Position numbers and translations under genes: made by a program. Shown piece after piece: positions 53,641 through 61,257 of a stretch of DNA of 64,000 nt. Below the pieces are notes generated by a model. That model ran no database searches, was not told where the DNA came from, and saw nothing but the letters and a program-made list of their open reading frames with translations. Every line of letters begins with the position of its first letter. Positions within the stretch are counted from its first letter, which is position 1. Source of the DNA: an uncultured Bacteroidales bacterium (GTDB taxonomy: Bacteria > Bacteroidota > Bacteroidia > Bacteroidales > FEN-979); assembly GCA_903945175.1 (NCBI GenBank), contig CAJAUM010000022.1, positions 62,001-126,000 of the forward strand, read 5' to 3'.

Positions 53641-54192
53641 ATGAAAACACGACTTATCTTTTTCGTTCTGGCTATTGGCCTGATACCGTTAGTATTAACA
53701 ACGTCATGCAGCAAAATAAAAGAATTGACTGCTGTACCTGTAACCTATCAACTTCCACGCACCAACTTCCTGTATACCCCCAGTAAGGTGAAATCAGGCG
53801 AGGAAATTTTGTACTCCGCATTTGTCCGTATCAATATTGACAGTTTGCTAAGCGCCTATGGGCTTTCAAGCGGTGCTGTTGAGAATCCAGCATTTACACA
53901 GTTTTCCATCAGCATCGATTTACCTGCCGAAGCCAACTTTGGTTGGATGACGTCGGTTCGTGCCATCGTGTCCGACAATGCCAGTTTTGTACCCGAAGTT
54001 CCGATGGGCAGTGCAGTCAATAACGGGGGAACCGGAAGGACGGTGATCTTAACCGTAAATAACAGCAACATCCCTTTTGGGAATAATGGTTTTTATATCC
54101 AAATTCTCGCAACCTTAAATGGAGCGGTTCCATACCAGTGGATTGGGATGTACTTTATCGGCACCTTGAAATTGACACTGCAGCCAATCTAA
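53641..54192 (+). CDS. Small lipoprotein of unknown function
   Basis: 183 residues. A signal peptide with lipobox LTTSC (cysteine about residue 23) predicts a lipid-anchored envelope protein. The rest is rich in predicted beta-strands, including FTQFSISIDLPAEANFGWM, a TVILTVNNSNIPFGNNGF segment and a final GTLKLTLQPI strand. No family is recognised. It converges with the CDF gene, whose stop is 18 bp away. Confidence 0.75.
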   Translation: MKTRLIFFVLAIGLIPLVLTTSCSKIKELTAVPVTYQLPRTNFLYTPSKVKSGEEILYSAFVRINIDSLLSAYGLSSGAVENPAFTQFSISIDLPAEANFGWMTSVRAIVSDNASFVPEVPMGSAVNNGGTGRTVILTVNNSNIPFGNNGFYIQILATLNGAVPYQWIGMYFIGTLKLTLQPI

Positions 54193-54210
54193 GAAAATCG
54201 TAACGGGGTT

Positions 54211-55095
54211 TTATTCGTTTTCAGCCTGATGCTTGTCCGGTTCAATATGCACATGGACGAATGACCTGGGAATGGCTTCGATGATTTGCTTTTCTACCTG
54301 GTGCGAAATTTCATGCGCCTTTTCAAGCGGAAGTCCGGGTTCGACATGAATGGTCACCTCCACGAAATTTTCAGCGCCGGCCGTACGTACTTTCAGGTCG
54401 TGATACCGAAGGATTCCCTGCGCCTTCTTCAATTCCTCTTCAAGCTGCGATACCAGCGCGGCCGGACTGCGGTCAAGCAACACATCGATGGCCCGCTTGC
54501 CAAGTTTGTATGAAACGCCCAGAACAATGATCGCTACCCCCAGTGCGGCAACAGAGTCGGCAAAATAAAATTCAAAATGAGCCAGTATCAATCCAAGCAA
54601 TACTACCGCCGAGCTCCAGATGTCTGTTGAAAAGTGAAGCGCATCCGCTTCCAGCGCCTGGCTGTTGTACTTGCGCGCTACACGGTAAAGGGCCCGCGAC
54701 CGGAGCACATCAACGACAATAGAAGTTATCACCACGACATAACTGAAAATATTGACCTCAATGTGGGTGTTTCCCGAAACCAGCCTGCTAATTGCCTCAT
54801 AGATAATCCAGGCACAGGTGATCAGCAATAAAAAAGTTTCGACCAAGGCCGAAAAATTCTCAATTTTACCATGGCCATAAGGATGGTTTTGATCGGGAGG
54901 CCGATCTGAAATTCTGACCGAGAACCAGGTGATGATTGCCGCAACCAGGTCAAGTCCTGAATGAAGCGCCTCGGAAAGCAAACCCAAACTTCCTGTCATC
55001 AATCCGACCACAAGTTTAAAACCGGTGAGAAAAAACGCCGCGAAAACTGAAACCCCCGCAACCTGCCTTTTTTCCTTTTCCATTTTACTGTTCAT
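54211..55095 (-). CDS. Cation diffusion facilitator (CzcD/FieF-like) metal efflux protein
   Basis: 294 residues. Six transmembrane helices (about residues 10-205), the TM2 region SEALHSGLDLVAA, the HPYGHGKIENF motif between TM2 and TM3, and a TM5 metal pair in LEADALHFSTDIWSS. The cytoplasmic C-terminal domain (about 215-290) ends in a histidine-containing FVHVHIEPDKHQ segment. It exports Zn, Fe or related ions against protons. It starts 2 bp after the cytochrome b561-like gene stop, so the two form an operon. Confidence 0.93.
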   Translation of the reverse strand: MNSKMEKEKRQVAGVSVFAAFFLTGFKLVVGLMTGSLGLLSEALHSGLDLVAAIITWFSVRISDRPPDQNHPYGHGKIENFSALVETFLLLITCAWIIYEAISRLVSGNTHIEVNIFSYVVVITSIVVDVLRSRALYRVARKYNSQALEADALHFSTDIWSSAVVLLGLILAHFEFYFADSVAALGVAIIVLGVSYKLGKRAIDVLLDRSPAALVSQLEEELKKAQGILRYHDLKVRTAGAENFVEVTIHVEPGLPLEKAHEISHQVEKQIIEAIPRSFVHVHIEPDKHQAENE

Positions 55096-55097
55096 CG

Positions 55098-55811
55098 CTA
55101 GTCCTCCTCATCTTCAATTGTACCAACTTGTTCTGTTGACTCCTTCTCTCCGGCCGGTAATGGCTGGTAACATCGCACATATATAAGCATAAGCAGCGAA
55201 AAGGCAAACCAGATCGCAGAAAATATCTTCTGGGGTTGAGAAAGCTTTGCCTCAACCGCATCCATTTTTTTGTATCCGGAAAAGATAGAGAAGATTGTGC
55301 CATTTTTCGGGTGCAAAATCGTATCAGCCAAAATTCCGGTGAGATGTACCCCAACCAGTATCAGGAAAAGATGAACCACCACCTCATGGAAATCTTCGAT
55401 TATTTCGGCATTGCTCCCGGCATTAAACCGTAATCCAAACAGGCCGGTTTCACCGGATGCGACTAGGTACATGCCTGAGAGGGCCGAAACAAGCGCAGTG
55501 AGAATGATTGCAAGCATGATGAGTGAAGCAAGCGAATTGTGCCCCGGATGGTTTTCTTTGCTCTGTTTCATGTTGGTGATAAACAACCTGATCGCTGCAG
55601 GGGTAATGGGGAAATCGCGGAAACGGGCATACTTTGGACCTGTGAAACCCTGAATAATGCGAAAAATGATAATCATTCCGATGAATACACCAAGGGCCGC
55701 GTGCCAGCTCAGGTATTCTTCCTCCCCTCCGAGGATAAAAGCCAAGGTAAATGATATGGCAAGCATCCAGTGAAATAAACGAGTCGGTAGCGTCCAGATA
55801 AATGTTTTCAT
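55098..55811 (-). CDS. Cytochrome b561-like membrane protein
   Basis: 237 residues with about five hydrophobic segments. Candidate haem-ligand histidines are in RLFHWMLAI, LSWHAALG and the EDFHEVVVHLFLILVGVHL segment. It resembles the cytochrome b/b6-type b561 domain that passes electrons across the membrane, often to dehydrogenases or thiol systems. I use the ATG at 55811 (MKTFIWTLPTRLFHWM); a start 12 codons upstream would include the predicted -7 box. It is coupled to the CDF gene. Confidence 0.88.
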   Translation of the reverse strand: MKTFIWTLPTRLFHWMLAISFTLAFILGGEEEYLSWHAALGVFIGMIIIFRIIQGFTGPKYARFRDFPITPAAIRLFITNMKQSKENHPGHNSLASLIMLAIILTALVSALSGMYLVASGETGLFGLRFNAGSNAEIIEDFHEVVVHLFLILVGVHLTGILADTILHPKNGTIFSIFSGYKKMDAVEAKLSQPQKIFSAIWFAFSLLMLIYVRCYQPLPAGEKESTEQVGTIEDEED

Positions 55812-55816
55812 GGGTA

Positions 55817-55824
55817 CAAATGTA
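55817..55824 (-). promoter_or_regulatory. Predicted -7 box of the b561-CDF operon, very close to the ATG
   Basis: Minus strand TACATTTG, a perfect match. It ends only 5 bp before the ATG at 55811, so the transcript would be nearly leaderless. Confidence 0.4.
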
Positions 55825-55926
55825 GTTTTTTTTGTAACCCACTGCAACAGCGTTAACTTACATTCCCCTCCATCCGGTTCCTATTCCTTACAAATAAAAA
55901 AAATGTACAATCGTGTATAATTCCGC

Positions 55927-55934
55927 TAACTTTA
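55927..55934 (+). promoter_or_regulatory. Possible -7 box of the propeller kinase gene
   Basis: TAACTTTA, one mismatch to TAnnTTTG, 16 bp before the ATG at 55951. Confidence 0.3.
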
Positions 55935-55950
55935 CATTTTAAATTCTCAC

Positions 55951-58900
55951 ATGGTCAGCAGATCAGTGGTAGCCCTTATGAAACACTGGCGGGTCCTTAT
56001 CGTTTTCATGATGTTTTCTGCCCTGAATTCAAGGGCGCAGCAATTTTTCTTTACCAATTACCCGATTGAAAAAGGACTCTCGCAAAGCGTGGTCAATTGT
56101 ATATACCAGGATTCCAGAGGATATATCTGGGTTGGGACACAGAATGGGCTGAATCGCTTTAACGGGTATAATTTTGAGATCTATTCATACGACCCGGCTG
56201 ATTCTGCATCCCTTTCCAACAGCTGGATATACTCAATTGATGAAGATAAGCAGGGAAACTTGTGGATAGGAACAAAAGGGGGACTTAACCAATGGCTGTG
56301 CAAGGAAAAAAGGTTCAGGCGGCTGAAATATTCAACCGCTTACACCCATGATGTGACCGATTATCCTTATGATGCCCGGGTGGCCAGGAACGGCTGCATT
56401 CTGATCAACACCCCTCCTGTGCTTTCAATATATGACCCTAAAAACAATTCGTTCAGCCATTATACCAGCATGCTCCCCTATGATGGTTCAGTAAAGGACA
56501 ACAGGATACCACTACTCGAAGACCATGATGGATTAATATGGATTGGTTCTGCCAGGGGACTGACCTGCTTCAATCCCCTTACCAGGGAGTTCAGCTATTT
56601 TATACACCATCCCGGCAAATCCAACACGATCAGCGACAATAACATCACCGCATTGTATGAAGATGCTGATGGATACATCTGGGTTGGTACCACCTCCGGG
56701 CTGAACCGTATTGACAAGAGGGACAACACGGTAAAAATGTTTTTCAGCGATGCCCGCGAACTCCATTCTTTGAGCAACAATTTTATCCGCGCCATTGCAG
56801 GGGACACAGCAGGTTTTCTGTGGATCGGGACCGAAGGTGGCGGGCTGAACAGAGCCTCCCGCTCAGAAGATGGCAAACTGCTGGTGGAATCGTTCAACAG
56901 CGAACATAACGGACTCGGCCACAACATCATTCTCGCATTGATGGTTGACAAATCGCACAATCTTTGGATCGGCACCCTGCAGGGGTTAAGCAAAACCGAC
57001 CTGAAACCGCGCAAATTTCACCTTTACCGCAGGGATGACACGCCATTTTCAACCGACTTGCTCGGGAATGTGATCGCCTCTATTTATAAGGATCCTAACG
57101 GCCTTATCTGGGTTGGCAACTGGGGGCAGGGGCTCAATATCATTAACCGGAAAACCGGACAGGTCGACCATTTTTCTACAAGCCATTGGGCTAAAAATCA
57201 CATAACCAACGATTTCGTCCATGTAATCTTTGCCGATTCCAGGAAAAACATATGGATCGGCACCCGGGATGGCATCAGCATTTTTGACAGAACCAAACAA
57301 AGTTTTATCCGGTTTGATGAATTCTTCAGGAAAGACAAACTGCCCGATTTTCGGGGTGTACGGGTTTATTCCATCATCCAGGGGAGGGATAATAGTTTTT
57401 GGATTGGCACCCAAAACGGGTTGTACCGGGTCAACATGGACCGTTCGTCGACGGAGCTATTCAGGGAGGAGGCCGCTGGCAATCATCGAATCAGCGGGAA
57501 CCTGGTCTATTCATTGATTGAGGACCGCGATGGCCTTATCTGGATTGCAACACTCAGCGGACTGGACGTTTATGATCCGAAAACGGGAAAAATGAGGCAC
57601 TATCAAAAGGGCACCAATCCAAACTCACTTTGCGATAATTTCGTAATTGCGCTATGCGAGGACCACCACGGGGATATTTGGATCGGCACCGGATCTTACC
57701 TCAATCGGTTCGTGAAGCATGATTCATCCTTCATCTATTATGCAAAGGAAAACGGGCTGCCCAATAACCGGATTTTCGAAATCATTGAAGATAACCGGAA
57801 AAATCTCTGGGTTTCAACTGGCGGAGGCCTTTGCCGCCTCGACAGCGCGACAAACCAGTTTAGGACCTATTCCGTGGAAGAGGGTTTGCAAAGTATGGAA
57901 TTCAACCTCCGCGCCTGCAACAAGAGCTCCGACGGGGAGATCTTCTTTGGGGGGATGAATGGTTTTAATTCGTTTTACCCCGATTCACTCAAAGATAACC
58001 CCTTCATCCCTGAAATCGTTTTCACCTCCTTTTATAAGACCACCAAAACGGAGAGGGAGTATTTCGATGTGGAAAACAACAAGGAGGTCGTGTTAAATTA
58101 CAACGACTACAACTTTACCGTTGAATTTGCCGCGCTGGAGTTCACCAACCCTGAGAAAAATCGCTACGCATATATGCTTGAGGGAGTCTCAGGCGACTGG
58201 ATAGAAACCGGGAACCGCCGCTTCGTGCCTTTTTCAAACCTGCCTCCCGGCGAGTACATCTTTAAAATCAAGGGATCCAATAACGATGGGGTCTGGAACG
58301 TTTCGGGACCCAGCCTGAAGATAATCATAAAACCGCCCTGGTGGCGCAGCGCATGGGCCTGGACCGCCTACCTGGTCTTGCTGGCCGGTGCCATCATGAT
58401 TTATATCAGGATACGCGAACGCAAACTTGTTCGTGAACGGGACACCCTGGAACAGAAGGTTCACCTCCGTACGCTGCAGATTGAAGAGCAGAACACACAG
58501 ATCATGGAGAAAAACGAAGAGCTGAGCAAACTGAACAGCGCATTAACGGAATTGAATGCAACCAGAGATAAATTCTTCTCCATTATCGCCCATGATCTGC
58601 GCAATCCGTTCAATACCATCCTTGGCCTGTGTGAAATGCTGCTTGGAAACATGGACAAATCGGAGCCGGAAAAAATCAGGAAATCGGTTTCTGACATCCG
58701 CGACACCTCAAAACACACCTTCGACCTTCTTCAGAACTTGCTGATATGGGCAAGGTCTCAAACCGGAGCGCTCGATTTCCAGCCAATACAATTTGATCTT
58801 TCTGAGCGGATTTTTGAAAATATTGATATAGTAAAAAGCCAGGCAGAGAAAAAAAATATTGAGCTGACCAACACCTTATCAGATCCGATCATGGTAACCG

Positions 58901-59235
58901 GCGATACACGCATGATCGACACTGTTTTACGAAACCTCCTGACCAATGCCATTAAGTTCACACGACAACAAGGCCTGATCACTGTTTCAGCACAGGAAAA
59001 GGAGGGGCATGTTGAAGTAATGGTAACGGATACAGGCACCGGCATCGCCCCGGAAAACATACAAAGAATCTTTCTCCTCGATAATAAATACACCCGGAAA
59101 GGCACGGAAAAGGAGGGAGGTTCTGGCCTCGGACTAATCCTGTGCCGGGAATTTGTTGAAAAGCACGGGGGAACCATCGGGGTGGAGAGTGAACCGGGGA
59201 AAGGCAGTACCTTCATTTTTACCATTCCTAGATAA
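55951..59235 (+). CDS. Reg_prop/Y_Y_Y sensor histidine kinase without output domain
   Basis: 1094 residues. Signal peptide (to about residue 30), then a periplasmic two-component propeller (about 31-690) built of repeats such as SRGYIWVGTQNGLNRF and GNLWIGTKGGLNQW. A Y_Y_Y domain follows (about 725-790, NRYAYMLEGVSGDW), a transmembrane helix (about 798-818), a coiled linker, HisKA with H881 in IIAHDLRNPFN, and HATPase_c ending near the C-terminus (GSGLGLILCREFV). Hybrid sensors of this class usually end in a receiver plus AraC DNA-binding domain; both are absent here, so a separate regulator must receive the phosphate. Ligand unknown; many relatives sense glycans. Confidence 0.93.
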   Translation: MVSRSVVALMKHWRVLIVFMMFSALNSRAQQFFFTNYPIEKGLSQSVVNCIYQDSRGYIWVGTQNGLNRFNGYNFEIYSYDPADSASLSNSWIYSIDEDKQGNLWIGTKGGLNQWLCKEKRFRRLKYSTAYTHDVTDYPYDARVARNGCILINTPPVLSIYDPKNNSFSHYTSMLPYDGSVKDNRIPLLEDHDGLIWIGSARGLTCFNPLTREFSYFIHHPGKSNTISDNNITALYEDADGYIWVGTTSGLNRIDKRDNTVKMFFSDARELHSLSNNFIRAIAGDTAGFLWIGTEGGGLNRASRSEDGKLLVESFNSEHNGLGHNIILALMVDKSHNLWIGTLQGLSKTDLKPRKFHLYRRDDTPFSTDLLGNVIASIYKDPNGLIWVGNWGQGLNIINRKTGQVDHFSTSHWAKNHITNDFVHVIFADSRKNIWIGTRDGISIFDRTKQSFIRFDEFFRKDKLPDFRGVRVYSIIQGRDNSFWIGTQNGLYRVNMDRSSTELFREEAAGNHRISGNLVYSLIEDRDGLIWIATLSGLDVYDPKTGKMRHYQKGTNPNSLCDNFVIALCEDHHGDIWIGTGSYLNRFVKHDSSFIYYAKENGLPNNRIFEIIEDNRKNLWVSTGGGLCRLDSATNQFRTYSVEEGLQSMEFNLRACNKSSDGEIFFGGMNGFNSFYPDSLKDNPFIPEIVFTSFYKTTKTEREYFDVENNKEVVLNYNDYNFTVEFAALEFTNPEKNRYAYMLEGVSGDWIETGNRRFVPFSNLPPGEYIFKIKGSNNDGVWNVSGPSLKIIIKPPWWRSAWAWTAYLVLLAGAIMIYIRIRERKLVRERDTLEQKVHLRTLQIEEQNTQIMEKNEELSKLNSALTELNATRDKFFSIIAHDLRNPFNTILGLCEMLLGNMDKSEPEKIRKSVSDIRDTSKHTFDLLQNLLIWARSQTGALDFQPIQFDLSERIFENIDIVKSQAEKKNIELTNTLSDPIMVTGDTRMIDTVLRNLLTNAIKFTRQQGLITVSAQEKEGHVEVMVTDTGTGIAPENIQRIFLLDNKYTRKGTEKEGGSGLGLILCREFVEKHGGTIGVESEPGKGSTFIFTIPR

Positions 59236-59267
59236 CCCTGGACCATATATGCAAAAACAAACCGGCC

Positions 59268-60716
59268 ATGAATAGATCCCACCGCTTATTTCTCACATCT
59301 GCTTTTTTTCTGTTCTCAACCCTTGCTTATACCCAGGGATCTTCAGATCAGAAACAGACCGAGATCATTATCCTGCACACAAACGACATGCATGCCAAAA
59401 TCGACAATATGGCTAAACTGGCTTACCTGGCCGACAGCCTGCGCAGTCTCCACCCCTGTGTTTTTTTGGTAGCCGCAGGGGATAATTTTACAGGGAACCC
59501 CGTGGTCGACATGATCCCGGATAAGGGATATCCGATGATCGACCTGATGAACCGATGCGGGTTCGATGTGAGCGCCCTCGGAAACCATGAATTCGACATG
59601 GGCCAGAACTTTCTCAATAAACGACTCGAACAGGCGCACTTTCCTTTTATCAGCTGCAACGTCGATGTCTCAGAAGCTGAAGTCCACCCGCTAAAACCCT
59701 ATTTGCTCCTCACCACAAAAAACGGAATTTCCCTGGCGCTTCTTGGAATCATTCAGCTTGATGAAAACGGATTGCCCAGTTCCCATCCATCGAAAATGAC
59801 AGGGATCAAATTTACCGATGGATTGCGAAAAGCCCGTGAATTTGCATGGCTCAAAGAGCGTTATGGAATCCTCGTTGGCTTATCGCACCTGGGGGTTGAA
59901 GATGATGTGCGCCTTGCCGATTCCATGCCACAGTTCGATATGATCATTGGCGGTCATTCGCATACGCTGCTCGAAAAACCTTTAATGGAAAATGGGGTCA
60001 TGATTGTTCAGGCGGGCTCAGGCCTGAAATACATTGGTAAGACGACTTTACTGGTCGAAAACGGTCACGTGATCAACCGCCTCGATGAAGTGATCCCGGC
60101 TTCAATCCTGAAAAAGGAAAATCAGGAGGTCAGGAAACTCATTGATCAATACAACGACAATAAAGCCTTCAGCAAGGTAATCGGTGTCGCAGAAAAACCA
60201 ATGTCGGGTCCGGAGGAGCTCGGCAGCCTGATGACCGATGCACTTACCAGTCAACTCAAGGTTGATTTCGCTTTTCAGAACAAGGGAGGCATCCGCTCAT
60301 ACGAACTGGCCGAAGGAGACATTACCCTGAAGGATTTGTACAAGCTCGATCCGTTCAACAACCAGGTGGTGGTGTTTAAAATGAATGCCGCAGAGCTACA
60401 ATCATTGATATGCTATGGCTATACATTGGAGAAAGATATTGATCTCCAGGTTTCAGGCATGACCTATATTGTGACTGACAATGGCAAGAATCAATGTGCA
60501 GGCGTTGTGATGGTTGATAAATCAGGAAATCCACTGGATTCGGCTAAAGAATATACCGTGGCCATGAACAATTACATGGCTGTGACCTATAAATTCGATC
60601 ACCGGGATCAGGGTACAACATCGCCCCTTACTACTGCCGAAGCGCTGATAAACTACCTTAACCTTGTTAAAAAGGTAAATTACAGCGGTGTGAAACGGGC
60701 CAGTGTTGTAAGATGA
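59268..60716 (+). CDS. Secreted 5'-nucleotidase / UshA-like metallophosphoesterase
   Basis: 482 residues with a signal peptide (about 1-25). The N-terminal calcineurin-like metallophosphoesterase domain (about 32-275) has ILHTNDMHAKI, AAGDNFTGNPV, LGNHEFDMG and GGHSHTLL metal-site motifs. The C-terminal 5'-nucleotidase domain (about 305-470) has LTSQLKVDFAFQNKGGIRS and KLDPFNNQVVVF. It likely hydrolyses nucleotides in the periplasm to nucleoside and phosphate. It lies 32 bp after the propeller kinase gene, and an alkaline phosphatase is at the right edge, suggesting a phosphate-scavenging neighbourhood. Confidence 0.92.
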   Translation: MNRSHRLFLTSAFFLFSTLAYTQGSSDQKQTEIIILHTNDMHAKIDNMAKLAYLADSLRSLHPCVFLVAAGDNFTGNPVVDMIPDKGYPMIDLMNRCGFDVSALGNHEFDMGQNFLNKRLEQAHFPFISCNVDVSEAEVHPLKPYLLLTTKNGISLALLGIIQLDENGLPSSHPSKMTGIKFTDGLRKAREFAWLKERYGILVGLSHLGVEDDVRLADSMPQFDMIIGGHSHTLLEKPLMENGVMIVQAGSGLKYIGKTTLLVENGHVINRLDEVIPASILKKENQEVRKLIDQYNDNKAFSKVIGVAEKPMSGPEELGSLMTDALTSQLKVDFAFQNKGGIRSYELAEGDITLKDLYKLDPFNNQVVVFKMNAAELQSLICYGYTLEKDIDLQVSGMTYIVTDNGKNQCAGVVMVDKSGNPLDSAKEYTVAMNNYMAVTYKFDHRDQGTTSPLTTAEALINYLNLVKKVNYSGVKRASVVR

Positions 60717-60763
60717 TAACCATATAATCCCTCAGCGTTGCAGCCAATATTTTGAAAAATGTG

Positions 60764-60771
60764 TACTTTTA
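60764..60771 (+). promoter_or_regulatory. Possible -7 box of the GlcG-like gene
   Basis: TACTTTTA, one mismatch to TAnnTTTG, predicting a leader of about 60 nt. A TTG lies 23 bp upstream. Confidence 0.3.
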
Positions 60772-60831
60772 CCTCATCAGCCGGCTCCGGAGATCTTTTG
60801 CCCCGGAAACCGAAATAAAAATGCAGATCAA

Positions 60832-61248
60832 ATGGAAGATTTTATCAAACGATCCATCAGCCTTTCAGATGCAGAACGCATGGTACAGGCAGCCATTGCG
60901 AAAGCGAAGGAATTGGGCATGTTCATCACCATAACCATCGTTGATGAAAGCGGGATTCCGAAATTATACGCCCGAATGGATCATGCCCCGCTGCTGGCGG
61001 TGGATGCATCGAGAAAAAAAGCGATCACCGCAGTAAGTTACGGCTTGCCAACCGGCGAATCCTGGTTCAATTTTATAAAGGATGATCCCATCCTTAGGGA
61101 AGGAGTGCACGATTTCCACGATTTCATGCTGATGGGTGGTGGAATGCCTGTTGTTTCAGATGGCCATGTGATCGGAGCCATCGGCGTAAGCGGAGGACAT
61201 TATTCGAAAGACCAGGAATGCGCCCTTGCAGCGCTGGATATACTTTAA
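60832..61248 (+). CDS. GlcG/HbpS-family protein
   Basis: 138 residues of the GlcG/HbpS alpha-beta fold: ISLSDAERMVQAAIAKAKEL, ITIVDESGIPKLYARMD, AVDASRKKAITAVS, GGGMPVVSDGHVIGAIGVSGG. Relatives bind haem or cobalamin-type ligands or accompany diol-metabolism genes; its ligand is unknown. There is no signal peptide, so it is cytoplasmic. It ends 9 bp before a hybrid kinase gene, which suggests it could be an accessory sensor for that kinase, as HbpS is for SenS in Streptomyces; this is inference. Confidence 0.88.
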   Translation: MEDFIKRSISLSDAERMVQAAIAKAKELGMFITITIVDESGIPKLYARMDHAPLLAVDASRKKAITAVSYGLPTGESWFNFIKDDPILREGVHDFHDFMLMGGGMPVVSDGHVIGAIGVSGGHYSKDQECALAALDIL

Positions 61249-61257
61249 AAGTAAATC

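Noticed and set aside
60752-60934. 60-codon plus-strand frame overlapping the GlcG-like gene start
   Set aside because: Its second half is an out-of-frame reading of the GlcG-like gene; composition is not protein-like.
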